Below are positions 1 to 8,291 of a DNA stretch of 64,000 nt, one piece after another (position 1 is the first letter of the stretch; each line of letters starts with the position of its first letter). The notes beneath the pieces were generated by a model, which worked only from the letters and a program-made list of their open reading frames with translations, did no database searches and was not told where the DNA came from. This DNA is from Micromonospora sp. WMMD961. GTDB lineage: Bacteria; Actinomycetota; Actinomycetes; Mycobacteriales; Micromonosporaceae. The translations under genes and the position numbers were made by a program. The stretch covers positions 5,367,501-5,431,500 of the forward strand of contig NZ_JARUBJ010000002.1 of assembly GCF_029626145.1 (NCBI RefSeq), written 5' to 3'.

Positions 1-2
1 AC

Positions 3-197
3 GTCATGGACGAGGCGGCCCGTTGCGACCAGCTTCTGCTGATCCGGCAGGGGCGGTTGATCGCCGACGACAGCCCGGCCGCCATCCGTGCCGCCGCCGG
101 TGTGGACGACCTCGACGAGGCGTTCCTGCGCCTGATCCGGGCCGGCGAGGCAGGCCCGGCCACCATGGACGTGACAAACGGACAGGAGCGGTCGTGA
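3..197 (+). CDS. ABC transporter ATP-binding protein, C-terminal end (partial)
   Basis: The gene enters from outside the window and only its last 64 or so residues are visible. The fragment reads VMDEAARCDQLLLIRQGRLIADD, then an acidic and basic tail. This matches the region just after the H-loop of a drug or multidrug ABC ATPase (usually a histidine followed by MDEA). Walker A, Walker B and the signature motif lie upstream and cannot be checked. Its stop overlaps the GTG of the permease gene (GTGA), so the two are translationally coupled and form one ABC-2 type exporter. Confidence 0.85.
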   Translation, partial: VMDEAARCDQLLLIRQGRLIADDSPAAIRAAAGVDDLDEAFLRLIRAGEAGPATMDVTNGQERS

Positions 198-949
198 CCC
201 CGCGGATCCTGGCGGCCACCACCGGCCGCATCCTGCGCCAGCTCCGGCACGACCGCCGGACCATCGCGCTGCTCGTGGTGGTGCCGGCGGCCCTGCTCAC
301 CCTGGTCTACTTCATGTACGCCGACCAGCCCACCCCGCCCGGCCAACCGACGACGTTCGACCGGATCGCGCTGGTGATGCTGGGCATCTTCCCCTTCGTG
401 ATCATGTTTTTGGTGACCAGCATCGCCATGCTCCGGGAACGCACCTCCGGCACGCTGGAGCGGCTGCTCACCACCCCGCTGGGCAAGCTCGACCTGCTCT
501 TCGGGTACGGCATCGCGTTCGGGCTGGCCGCCGCCGTACAGGCCGTCGTCGCCGCCGGCGTGGCGTACTGGATCTTCGGGCTGGAGACCGCCGGCAGCAT
601 CGGGTTGGTGATCGGGATCGCCGTCGTCGACGCCGTGCTCGGCGTCGCGCTCGGGCTGCTGTGCAGCGCCTTCGCGCGCACCGAGTTCCAGGCAGTACAG
701 TTCCTGCCAGTCGTGGTGATCCCCCAACTGCTGCTCTGCGGGCTGTTCGTGGCCCGCGACCAGATGGCCGGCTGGCTCCAGGCGCTCAGTGACGCCTTCC
801 CCCTGTCGTACGCCGTCGAGGCGTTGCAGGAGGTCGGTGCCCACGCCGAGCCGACCGGCCGGATGTGGCGGGACGTGGCGGTGGTGCTCGGGGCGGTGGT
901 GCTGGCGCTGGTGCTCGCGGCGGCCACCCTGCGTCGGCGCAGCGGCTGA
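194..949 (+). CDS. ABC-2 type transporter permease
   Basis: This is a 251-residue integral membrane protein with about six hydrophobic segments. It has the ABC-2 family hallmark SIAMLRERTSGTLERLLTTPLGKLDLLFGY near residue 80. The protein pairs with the ATPase that ends at 197 to form an export ABC transporter in the cytoplasmic membrane; the substrate is unknown. The GTG at 194 was chosen because AGGAG lies 5-6 nt upstream and the start overlaps the stop of the ATPase gene. A TetR regulator follows, the usual arrangement for regulated drug-efflux cassettes. Confidence 0.88.
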   Translation: MTPRILAATTGRILRQLRHDRRTIALLVVVPAALLTLVYFMYADQPTPPGQPTTFDRIALVMLGIFPFVIMFLVTSIAMLRERTSGTLERLLTTPLGKLDLLFGYGIAFGLAAAVQAVVAAGVAYWIFGLETAGSIGLVIGIAVVDAVLGVALGLLCSAFARTEFQAVQFLPVVVIPQLLLCGLFVARDQMAGWLQALSDAFPLSYAVEALQEVGAHAEPTGRMWRDVAVVLGAVVLALVLAAATLRRRSG

Positions 950-1011
950 GGCTGCGGCAGCCGTGGGTCGACCGGCCCACGGCTGCCCAGGTGGACGAAC
1001 GAGGGGCGGCG

Positions 1012-1635
1012 ATGACGCGGCGGACCGGCCGGCGACCCGGCAACCCGGACACGCGCGAGGCGATCCTCGACGCGGCGCGTACGGCGTTCGCCGAGCGTGG
1101 CTTCGACTCCGCCTCGATTCGCGCCATCGCCGGCACGGCAGGTGTCGACCCGGCGCTGGTGCACCACTACTTCGGCAACAAGGACCAGCTCTTCCTCACC
1201 GCGATGAACATCCCGGTCGACCCCGCCAAACTGGTGCCGACGGTGCTCGCCGGTGACCCCGACGGCGCCGGTGAGCGCCTGGTGCGCACCTTCCTCGGCG
1301 TCTGGGACTCGCCCGCCGGCACCGCCGCGCAGGCGCTGCTGCGCAGCGCGGTGAGCAACGAGTGGACCGCCCGGCTGCTGCGCGAGTTCGTCACCACCCA
1401 GATCCTGCGCCGGGTGCTCGAACAGCTCGACGTCGACCCCGCCCAACTACCGCTGCGCGGTTCGCTGGTGGCCACCCAGATGATCGGCCTGGCGATGATG
1501 CGGTACGTGGTGCGCCTGGAACCGGTCGCGTCGGCGGCCCCGGAGACCCTGGTCGCGGCGATCGGCCCCACGATCCAGCGGTACCTCACCGGACCGCTGC
1601 CGGCCGAGGTCGGCAGCGGACCACAGCCGGCCTAG
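1012..1635 (+). CDS. TetR/AcrR family transcriptional regulator
   Basis: The protein has 207 residues. The N-terminal helix-turn-helix is typical of TetR: TREAILDAARTAFAERGFD, then SIRAIAGTAGVDPALVHHYFGNKDQLF. The C-terminal half looks like the TetR_C domain of the AefR/CprB-like group. The ATG at 1012 follows GAGGGG at a suitable distance. It lies 62 nt after the permease gene on the same strand, so it probably controls the ABC-2 cassette in response to a ligand that cannot be named. The TAG stop at 1633-1635 overlaps the first base of a 27-bp tandem repeat. Confidence 0.88.
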   Translation: MTRRTGRRPGNPDTREAILDAARTAFAERGFDSASIRAIAGTAGVDPALVHHYFGNKDQLFLTAMNIPVDPAKLVPTVLAGDPDGAGERLVRTFLGVWDSPAGTAAQALLRSAVSNEWTARLLREFVTTQILRRVLEQLDVDPAQLPLRGSLVATQMIGLAMMRYVVRLEPVASAAPETLVAAIGPTIQRYLTGPLPAEVGSGPQPA

Positions 1636-1741
1636 GTTGCCACCGGGCCACCGCCCGCCCAGGTTGCCACCGGGCCACCGCCCGCCCAGGTTGCCACCGG
1701 GCCACCGCCCGCCCAGGTTGCCACCGGGCCACCGCCGGCCC
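1634..1741. repeat. 27-bp tandem repeat, four copies
   Basis: Units begin at 1634, 1661, 1688 and 1715 with the core AGGTTGCCACCGGGCCACCG. The copies are almost identical; the last differs only at its 3' end. The array fills the space between the TetR stop codon and the convergent DUF2470 gene that ends at 1762. It starts on the last bases of the TetR stop. Its length being a multiple of three is incidental here because it lies after the stop. Confidence 0.9.
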
Positions 1742-1761
1742 GGGACGGCGCCGTCGAGCGG

Positions 1762-2511
1762 TCAGCGCGGCGGACGGGCACCGGCCGGGAGCCGCAGCGA
1801 CGGCAGCAACCTCGGCAGGTCGGCCGGGTCGGCCACCGGGCCCGGGAAGACCAACCGGACCCGACGCCGGGAGCCGGGGCGGCCGAGAGCGACCACCAGC
1901 CCGTAGCGGTCGATGCGCACCACCCGCGGCGCGCCGTCCGGGGCCTGCTCGGTCAACCCGAGCTGCCGGCGCAGATACTCGGTGACCTGCGCGCCGTCGC
2001 CCTCGGCGAGGTCGGCCAGCAGCCGCGCCTCGACCGGGTGCACCGGGTCCGGCTCGGCCTCGGCGTACTCCACCGGGTCGACCCGGTGCACGACGCCGGC
2101 CCGCTCCCAGCGGACCTCGACCACCTCGAAGCGGAACAGCCGGAAGCGGGTGCCCAGGTCGAGCAGGTCACCGGTCGGCTCCACGGTGGCGAAGTCGACC
2201 GCCGCGTGGCGGGCCTCGTCGCCGTGCAGCTCGGCCGCCCAACCGGACACCCACGCCCGACCGAGACCGGGCGCGCCGGCGGCGGGCGGCAGGTCGAGCA
2301 CGTCGAGCACGACCGCCACGTCGTCGCCCCCGGCGACCGGTTGCAGGGCGGCGGCCAGGTGGCTGGCCACCGGCACCAGCAGCAGCACCCGACCGTCGGC
2401 GTCGGTCACGTGTCGGGCGTGGTGCGGGCCGGGCCGGTGGGCCAGGTGAACGAGACCGGGCAGGCGGCCGGCGACGAGGGTACGGACGATCTCGGCGGGA
2501 TTGGGCCGCAT
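1762..2511 (-). CDS. DUF2470 domain protein, HugZ-like (heme/iron related)
   Basis: The protein has 249 residues. The N-terminal half resembles the split-barrel (pyridoxamine-phosphate-oxidase-like) fold of HugZ-type proteins. The C-terminal part carries the DUF2470 pattern starting at HPVEARLLADLAEGDG and ending with the RIDRYGL strand. Members of this family take part in heme handling or accompany siderophore genes, but the exact activity here is not known. AAGGAGGT precedes the ATG at 2511. An iron box lies immediately upstream, so expression should rise under iron limitation. It is downstream of, and separately promoted from, the two ABC exporter genes. Confidence 0.75.
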   Translation of the reverse strand: MRPNPAEIVRTLVAGRLPGLVHLAHRPGPHHARHVTDADGRVLLLVPVASHLAAALQPVAGGDDVAVVLDVLDLPPAAGAPGLGRAWVSGWAAELHGDEARHAAVDFATVEPTGDLLDLGTRFRLFRFEVVEVRWERAGVVHRVDPVEYAEAEPDPVHPVEARLLADLAEGDGAQVTEYLRRQLGLTEQAPDGAPRVVRIDRYGLVVALGRPGSRRRVRLVFPGPVADPADLPRLLPSLRLPAGARPPR

Positions 2512-2527
2512 GGGCGCGACCTCCTTC

Positions 2528-2546
2528 GAAGGTTAGGCTTACCTAA
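2528..2546 (-). promoter_or_regulatory. Iron box (DtxR/IdeR-type operator) upstream of the DUF2470 gene
   Basis: The plus-strand sequence GAAGGTTAGGCTTACCTAA matches the 19-bp DtxR/IdeR consensus TTAGGTTAGGCTAACCTAA at 16 of 19 positions. It is a near-perfect inverted repeat. It lies 17 bp upstream of the ATG at 2511, where a bound repressor would block transcription when iron is sufficient. No other site of this quality was noticed in the window. Confidence 0.8.
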
Positions 2547-2598
2547 GCCGGAGCCTAGAGCACCCGACCCCCGGCGTCCACCACACCGGCGTACCGCC

Positions 2599-4380
2599 TC
2601 ACCTGGTCTGCTCCAACCACGAGGCGTAGAGCAGGCCGTAGACCGAATCGGCGTCACGGACCAGTTCGTCGTGCGGGCCCCGCTGCACCACCCGCCCCCG
2701 ATCCACCACGATCACCTCGTCGGCCGCCTGGGCCGTGGAGAGCCGGTGCGCGATGGCGAGGGTCGTCCGGCCCCGGGTGACCGCGTCCAGGGTGCGTTGC
2801 AACCGCACCTCGGTCGCCGGGTCCACCGCGCTGGTCGCCTCGTCCAGCACCAACAGGTCCGGATCGGCCACGTACGCGCGGGCCAACGCGACCAACTGCC
2901 GCTCACCGACGCTGAGCGCCTCGCCGCGCTCGCCGACCGGCGTGTCCAGACCCGCCGGCAGACCCTCCAACCAGTCCGACAGGCCCAACTCCGTGAAGGC
3001 CGCACCCAGCTGCTCGTCGGTCAGCTCCGGGCGGGCGAACCGGACGTTGTCCCCCACCGTCGCGTCGAACAGGAACCCGTCCTGCGGCACCATCACCACC
3101 CGGGAACGCAGCGAGTCGAACCGCACCTCCGCCAGCGGCACCCCGGACAGCAGCACCGCCCCGGCAGACGGGTCCATCAGGCGGGTCAACAACTTCGCGA
3201 AGGTGGTCTTGCCGCTGCCCGTCTCACCGACCACCGCAACCCGGCTCTTCGCCGGGATATCCAGGTCGATGCCGTGCAGCACCGGCGGGCCACCCGGATA
3301 GGCGAACCGCACACCCGAGAAGCGGATGTCCAACGGCCCACCCGGCAACTCCCGCCCCTGCTCCCCCGGATCCGCCACGTCCGGGGCGACGTCCAACACG
3401 TCCAACACCCGACGCCAGCCGGCGATCGCGTTCTGCGCCTCGTTGAGCACCTCGGTGGCGATCTGCACCGGCTGGATGAAGAGCGTCACCAGGAAGAGGA
3501 ACGCGGTCAACTGGCCGATCGACAACGTGCCGCCGACCCCCAGCAGCACGCCGAGCACCACCACGCCGGCCAGCGCCACCCCCGCCGCCAGCTCGCCCAC
3601 CGAACTGCCCACGATGCTGATCCGGATCGCCCGCTGCTGCGCCAACCGCTGCCCGTCGATCGCCTCGTCCAACCGCCGCTCGGTACGCCCCGCGATGCCG
3701 TACGCCCGGATGACCGGCGCGCCCACCACGCTCTCGCCGATCGCGCCGAGCAGCGTGCCGGTGCGCTGACGCACCGTCGCGTACGCGGTCGCGAGCCGGC
3801 GTTGCAACTGCCGGATGACGAACACCGCCGGCAGGAACGCGGCCAACACCACAAGTGTCAACTGCCAGGAGTACGCCAGCATCACGGCCGTGGTGACCAC
3901 CAGCTGACCGAGGTTGACCAGCAGGATCACCCCACCCCACTGGAGGAACTGGGTGATCTGGTCGACGTCGCTGGTCACCCGCGACACCAGCGACCCGCGC
4001 CGCTCCGACTGCTGGTGCAACATCGACAGGTCGTGCACGTGCCGGAACGCCCGCGTCCGCACGTTCGCCAGCGCCGTCTCGCTGACCGTGAACAAGCGCC
4101 GCATCATCAGATAGCCGCAGATCGTCGTGATCGCCAGGATGGCCGCGGTGATCGCCACGACCGACCACACCACGCCGAGATCCAGACCCCCGACGATGCC
4201 TCGGTCGATGCCCTGCTGGACGGCGACCGGCACGGCCACCCGACCGACCATGTAGACCAACGCAAGAGCCAGCGTGCCGGCCAGACCGGTCCGTAGCTCC
4301 GGCGACAACGCCAGGCCCCGACGCAGGGTCTGCCAGGTCGTCTCGGTCCTCTCGTCCCGCTCATCGGTCTTGGCGCTCAC
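2599..4380 (-). CDS. ABC exporter half-transporter, catalytic-site subunit B
   Basis: The protein has 593 residues: an N-terminal six-helix membrane domain (about 30-320), then a nucleotide-binding domain. Walker A is GETGSGKTT (about 385), Walker B is LLVLDEATSAVDP with the catalytic Glu, and the H-loop is AIAHRLS with its His. The signature reads LSVGERQ instead of LSGGQ. Together with the neighbour that starts at 6319 it fits a heterodimeric exporter with one degenerate ATP site, like TM287/288 or BmrCD. The gap between the two genes is 55 nt. The start is GTG at 4380. The substrate is unknown: lipid, peptide or drug. Confidence 0.88.
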   Translation of the reverse strand: MSAKTDERDERTETTWQTLRRGLALSPELRTGLAGTLALALVYMVGRVAVPVAVQQGIDRGIVGGLDLGVVWSVVAITAAILAITTICGYLMMRRLFTVSETALANVRTRAFRHVHDLSMLHQQSERRGSLVSRVTSDVDQITQFLQWGGVILLVNLGQLVVTTAVMLAYSWQLTLVVLAAFLPAVFVIRQLQRRLATAYATVRQRTGTLLGAIGESVVGAPVIRAYGIAGRTERRLDEAIDGQRLAQQRAIRISIVGSSVGELAAGVALAGVVVLGVLLGVGGTLSIGQLTAFLFLVTLFIQPVQIATEVLNEAQNAIAGWRRVLDVLDVAPDVADPGEQGRELPGGPLDIRFSGVRFAYPGGPPVLHGIDLDIPAKSRVAVVGETGSGKTTFAKLLTRLMDPSAGAVLLSGVPLAEVRFDSLRSRVVMVPQDGFLFDATVGDNVRFARPELTDEQLGAAFTELGLSDWLEGLPAGLDTPVGERGEALSVGERQLVALARAYVADPDLLVLDEATSAVDPATEVRLQRTLDAVTRGRTTLAIAHRLSTAQAADEVIVVDRGRVVQRGPHDELVRDADSVYGLLYASWLEQTR

Positions 4381-4435
4381 CGAACCGGCCTTTCGTTCGC
4401 GACTGCGGGGCTCCGCTTCGCTGCACTCCTCGCGC

Positions 4436-6319
4436 TCACCGGTCCACCTCGATTCCCAGGCCCGAGGGCAGCGGTGCGACGTCGTCGCCGTACGAACTCT
4501 CCTGCGCCCGTTCGACCTCGGCCTGCTCGTACGCCGTGACCAGGTCGACGTAGCCCGGCACGGTGGCCAGCAACTCGCTGTGGGTGCCCCGGGCGACCAC
4601 CCGCCCCTGCTCCACGTAGATGACCTCGTCGGCCAGCGCGATGGTGGCCCGCCGGTACGCCACCACCAGGATCGACGCTACCGGCACACCCGGCTCGGCC
4701 GTCGACGACCGCAGCCCGGCCAGGATGGCCGCCTCCACCCGGGGGTCCACCGCGCTCGTCGCGTCGTCGAGCACCAGCAGGCGCGGGCGCCCGGCCAACG
4801 CGCGGGCCAGGGTGAGACGTTGCCGCTGTCCACCGGAGAGCGAGGTGCCCCGCTCGCCGACCATGGTGTCCAGACCATCGGGCAGCGCGGCGACGAACCC
4901 GTCCGCCTCGGCGAGCCGCAGCGCCGCCCAGACGGCCTCGTCGTCGATGCCCGGCCGGTCGAGCGCGATGTTGGCGCGAACCGTGTCGTCGAAGACGAAC
5001 GGCACCTGGGCGACCAGAGCCACCGTGCCGGCGAGCGACGCGGCGGTCAGCTCGCGTACGTCGACCCCGTCCAGGCAGACGACGCCGGTGTCCGGGTCGA
5101 CGAGGCGCACCGCCAACGAGGCGATGGTGGACTTACCGGCGCCGGTCGGGCCGACCAGGGCCACCGTCCGACCGGCCGGCACGGTGAAGCCGACCTCGCC
5201 GAGGACCTGCGCGCCGGGCTGGTGTGCCTCGGCCGGCGGGTAGGAGAAGTGCACGTCGTTGAAGGTGAGGGTGGCGGGCCCGGAGCCGGCCGGGTCGAGC
5301 ACGCGTCGGCCGTACGGCATCTCGCCGGTGGCGTCGAGCACCCGGCGGACCCGGTCCCAGCCGGCGACGCTTCGCGGCAGCTCGGCCAGGACCCACCCAA
5401 TGGCCCGCACCGGGAAGGCCAGCACGGTGAAGAGGAAGGCCACGCTGACCAACTCGGTCACGCTGACCGCGCCCTGACGCAGCCGGAACGCGCCGACCAC
5501 CAGGACGGCGAGGGTGCCGAGGCTGGGCAGGGTCTCCAACAGCGGGTCGAAGACGCCCCGTAGCCGACCGACCGCGATCAACGAGTCGCGCAGCTCGCCG
5601 GCGCGACCGGCGAACCGGGCGGTCTCCTGCGCCTCGCGGCCCATCGTCTTGACCACCAGAGCGCCGTCGAAGCTCTCGTGGGCGATGCCGCTGACCTCTG
5701 CGCGCAGCCGCTGGGCCCGGGCCTGCCGGGGCGCCATCCGGCGGGAGTAGACGACGTTGAGGGCGAACAGCGCGGGGAAGACCGCGAGGCCGACCAGGGC
5801 GAGCGCCCAGTCGGTGGCGAACAGCGACACGATCGCGCCGACCAGCATCACGAGCGTGCCGACGGCGAAGGGCAGCGGCGCGATCGGGTACCAGGCCGCC
5901 TCCACGTCGGAGTTGGCGTTGGACAGCAACGTGCCGGTGGAGTTGCGGTGGTGCCAGGACAGCGGCAGCTCCAGGTACCGCCGGGTGACCCGGCGGCGGT
6001 AGGAGGCCTGGAGACGGTACTGCATGTAGCCGGCGCCGAGTCGGCGGCCGACGATGCCGGCCACCCGCAGCACGCTGATCCCGAACAACGCCGCCGCGGC
6101 CAACGCGAGGGTACCCGTGCCCACCTCGCCGCGTTCGATCGCCGGAAGCGCCACCTCGCCGATGACCGTCCCGACGACCCGGGCACTGACGATGATCATC
6201 CCGCCGAAGACCACGCTGCCGACCACCGCCACCGCGAAGATCCGCGGCTGCTCGCGAATGGCCTGCCGCAGGACCCCCAGCCCTCGACTGAGCACGTCCC
6301 GACTTGTCCTGCTCGCCAC
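4436..6319 (-). CDS. ABC exporter half-transporter, degenerate-site subunit A
   Basis: The protein has 627 residues with an exporter membrane domain and then an ATPase domain. Walker A is GPTGAGKST and the signature is a canonical LSGGQRQ. Walker B reads LLVLDDATSAVDP, so the catalytic Glu is replaced by Asp, and the H-loop reads VVAYRRA, so the switch His is Tyr. These substitutions complement the odd signature of the partner: both defects fall in the same composite ATP site. GTG at 6319 was preferred over TTG at 6343 because GGGGGAG sits 4 nt upstream, while the TTG overlaps a GATAAT -10-like box. Confidence 0.86.
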   Translation of the reverse strand: MASRTSRDVLSRGLGVLRQAIREQPRIFAVAVVGSVVFGGMIIVSARVVGTVIGEVALPAIERGEVGTGTLALAAAALFGISVLRVAGIVGRRLGAGYMQYRLQASYRRRVTRRYLELPLSWHHRNSTGTLLSNANSDVEAAWYPIAPLPFAVGTLVMLVGAIVSLFATDWALALVGLAVFPALFALNVVYSRRMAPRQARAQRLRAEVSGIAHESFDGALVVKTMGREAQETARFAGRAGELRDSLIAVGRLRGVFDPLLETLPSLGTLAVLVVGAFRLRQGAVSVTELVSVAFLFTVLAFPVRAIGWVLAELPRSVAGWDRVRRVLDATGEMPYGRRVLDPAGSGPATLTFNDVHFSYPPAEAHQPGAQVLGEVGFTVPAGRTVALVGPTGAGKSTIASLAVRLVDPDTGVVCLDGVDVRELTAASLAGTVALVAQVPFVFDDTVRANIALDRPGIDDEAVWAALRLAEADGFVAALPDGLDTMVGERGTSLSGGQRQRLTLARALAGRPRLLVLDDATSAVDPRVEAAILAGLRSSTAEPGVPVASILVVAYRRATIALADEVIYVEQGRVVARGTHSELLATVPGYVDLVTAYEQAEVERAQESSYGDDVAPLPSGLGIEVDR

Positions 6320-6342
6320 GCTCTCCCCCGCCGTAAGCGTCA

Positions 6343-6348
6343 ATTATC
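6343..6348 (-). promoter_or_regulatory. Candidate -10 box for the ABC exporter operon
   Basis: On the minus strand the sequence is GATAAT, about 24 nt upstream of the GTG at 6319. No convincing -35 box is visible. The site faces away from the divergent leaderless promoter of the gene at 6492. Confidence 0.45.
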
Positions 6349-6479
6349 TCCCTCATCCTTACCGGTCCGGGCCAGCACCGCCGACCCCGACCGGATATGT
6401 CGACCGTCACGTACCGGACGGCGGCGGGCGGCAGTGTCGCCCCGGCGTCCGCCGTCGAGCGCCGGCGCTTCGCTGGGCC

Positions 6480-6491
6480 TACGATCGGGCC
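6480..6491 (+). promoter_or_regulatory. Leaderless promoter -10 of the TIGR03085 gene
   Basis: TACGAT at 6480-6485 is followed by 6 nt and then the ATG at 6492. This TANNNT-N6/7-start geometry is the usual signature of leaderless transcripts in actinobacteria. It fixes the start codon, since no Shine-Dalgarno sequence is present. Confidence 0.6.
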
Positions 6492-7121
6492 ATGCCGCGG
6501 TACGCCCGAGCCGAGCGCGAGGCGCTGGCCGATCTCCTCCTGGCCCTCGGGCCGGACGCCCCGACGATCAACGAGGGCTGGGCGACCCGTGACCTCGCCG
6601 CGCACCTGGTGCTGCGGGAGCGTCGCCCGGACGCGGCCGGGGGGATCGTGCTGCCGCCGCTGCGCGGCTACGCGGAGCGGGTCCGTCGGCGACTCGCCGC
6701 GCGGCCTTATCCCGACCTGGTCGCACAGGTGCGCCGTCCGCCGCTCTGGAGCCCGATCAGCAACCCGGTCACCGACGAGGCGGCGAACACGATCGAGTTC
6801 TTCATCCATCACGAGGACGTACGCCGGGCCAGCTCCGGATGGCAGCCGCGGGACCTGCCCGCCGGCCTGCAGAGTGCGCTCTGGAAGCGCACCGCCCAGA
6901 TGGCGCGGCTGACCCTGCGCCGCTTCCCCGCTGACGTCTACGTGCAGGCGCCCGGCCACGGCGAGTTGTCCGCCGGTCGTGGGGGCGAGCCGCTCCGGGT
7001 GGTCGGCCCCCCGGCGGAGCTGGTCCTGTTTCTCTCCGGCCGCCAGCGGGTGGCCCGGGTCCAGTTGGACGGCCCTGCGGAGGCGGCACAACGACTCCGC
7101 ACCGCCAGGCTGGGCATGTAA
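6492..7121 (+). CDS. TIGR03085 family metal-binding protein (DinB/MDMPI-like)
   Basis: The protein has 209 residues. The N-terminal part has the maleylpyruvate-isomerase-like/DinB-type four-helix pattern, with WATRDLAAHLVLRERRPDA around residue 35 and EFFIHHEDVRRA around residue 100. Both are typical of the actinobacterial TIGR03085 family. The conserved histidines are likely metal ligands. The family is thought to include thiol-dependent enzymes, but no specific reaction is established. The start was chosen from the leaderless -10 box. The hairpin at 7149 follows the gene. Confidence 0.8.
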   Translation: MPRYARAEREALADLLLALGPDAPTINEGWATRDLAAHLVLRERRPDAAGGIVLPPLRGYAERVRRRLAARPYPDLVAQVRRPPLWSPISNPVTDEAANTIEFFIHHEDVRRASSGWQPRDLPAGLQSALWKRTAQMARLTLRRFPADVYVQAPGHGELSAGRGGEPLRVVGPPAELVLFLSGRQRVARVQLDGPAEAAQRLRTARLGM

Positions 7122-7148
7122 CCGACTGCACCTGAACAGACACGAGGC

Positions 7149-7170
7149 GGGTGTGGGTTTTCCCACACCC
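7149..7170 (+). terminator. Perfect 9-bp hairpin between TIGR03085 and terpene synthase genes
   Basis: GGGTGTGGG, a TTTT loop and CCCACACCC form a perfect stem. It lies 27 nt after the stop codon at 7121 and about 80 nt before the terpene synthase start. No U-tract follows. It may be a terminator of the U-less type common in actinomycetes, or a leader structure of the next gene. Confidence 0.55.
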
Positions 7171-7248
7171 AGCGAAACATGCAGATACCTCCTCCCGTAC
7201 GCTTCACCGCGCCGCTCCGCGCCGGGCGGCACGAAGTGGGGGCGCACT

Positions 7249-8196
7249 GTGCGAAGTTTCGCGATTTCGGCGCTGCGGGAGCCCCCGTTCTCCACGGGGC
7301 GCCATGGTGCCACGGAGCAGGTGGCGGGCGAGAGCGTGGAGTGGGCGCGCGCGTTCGGGCTGGTCGATTCCAGCCAACGTGTGCACCGGCTGCGACTTGC
7401 CGACGCCGCCGGCCTGGCCGGGCGCGCCTGCCCGGACGGCTCGACCGACGGGCTGCGGCTGCTCACCGACCTGATCAGCTGGCTCTTCGTGATGGACGAC
7501 GCGTGCGACGAGGACGGTCTCGGTGCCGACCCGGCCCGGCTCGGCCCGGCGATCAGCACCCTGCTCGACGTGCTGGACCGGTACGGCGACCCGGACGTCC
7601 CACCGCCCGCCGTCGGGCCGCTCGGTGACGCGCTGCACGACCTGTGCCGCCGCACCCGGCTGCACGACCACGCGGCCCTCCTGTTGCGGTTCGTGAGCCA
7701 GATGCGGGAGTACCTGCTGGCGTTGCTCTGGGAGGCGACCAACCGGGAGCGCCGGCGCGTGCCCGACGTGGCGGAGTACGTCCAACTACGCCGGCACATC
7801 GGTGGCGTGCATCCCTGCCTCACGCTGACCGACCTGGCGTCGGCACGGCCCCCCGGGCCGGTCCAGCGCGCCAACCCGACGCTGCTCGCCCTGGATCTGC
7901 TGGCGGTGGACCTGGTCTGCTGGTGCAACGACCTCTTCTCCTACGGCAAGGAGAGCCGGACCGACCCGGACGCGCACAACCTGGTGACGGTCATCGCCCA
8001 GGGCAGCGACGCGGACGAGCAGGCCGCGCTGCGTGCCGCGGCCGACCGGTTCAACCAGGGCCTGGCGGAGTACCTGGACGCCGAGGAGGCGCTGCTGTCC
8101 GGCGGGAACGACGAGATCCGCCTCGTGGTGGCCGCCCGACGCAACTGGGTACGGGCTACCTACGACTGGTCAGTCGTGGCTGCCCGGTACGCCTGA
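7249..8196 (+). CDS. Class I terpene synthase (terpene cyclase)
   Basis: The protein has 315 residues, within the usual size of bacterial class I cyclases. The metal-binding motifs are complete. The aspartate-rich motif is DDACDE at 83-88. The NSE motif is NDLFSYGKE at 227-235. The Arg pair near 181 fits the diphosphate sensor, and an RY pair sits at the C terminus. It should ionise a prenyl diphosphate (probably farnesyl or geranyl) and cyclise it; the product cannot be read. GTG at 7249 was chosen because GGGGG precedes it and homologues start at an equivalent position. No prenyltransferase, P450 or methyltransferase gene is adjacent. Confidence 0.87.
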   Translation: MRSFAISALREPPFSTGRHGATEQVAGESVEWARAFGLVDSSQRVHRLRLADAAGLAGRACPDGSTDGLRLLTDLISWLFVMDDACDEDGLGADPARLGPAISTLLDVLDRYGDPDVPPPAVGPLGDALHDLCRRTRLHDHAALLLRFVSQMREYLLALLWEATNRERRRVPDVAEYVQLRRHIGGVHPCLTLTDLASARPPGPVQRANPTLLALDLLAVDLVCWCNDLFSYGKESRTDPDAHNLVTVIAQGSDADEQAALRAAADRFNQGLAEYLDAEEALLSGGNDEIRLVVAARRNWVRATYDWSVVAARYA

Positions 8197-8291
8197 TTCC
8201 GCGTACCGGTCGGTGGGATGGGACGGCCGGACGATCACCAGGGCTAGCCGATGCACGGTGGCAGGCAATACTCTTCGGTAACCATCATGAC

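Noticed and set aside
2038..4296. A 752-codon open frame on the plus strand opposite the ABC exporter gene
   Set aside because: It is antisense to a clear ABC transporter, has His/Arg/Gly/Gln-rich low-complexity composition and no motif. Long empty frames are expected at this GC content.
4400..4436. GC-rich segment between the two ABC exporter genes as a terminator
   Set aside because: The CGCTTCGCTGCACTC-type sequence looks like a REP element and does not form a clean hairpin. The two genes are functionally paired and probably cotranscribed.
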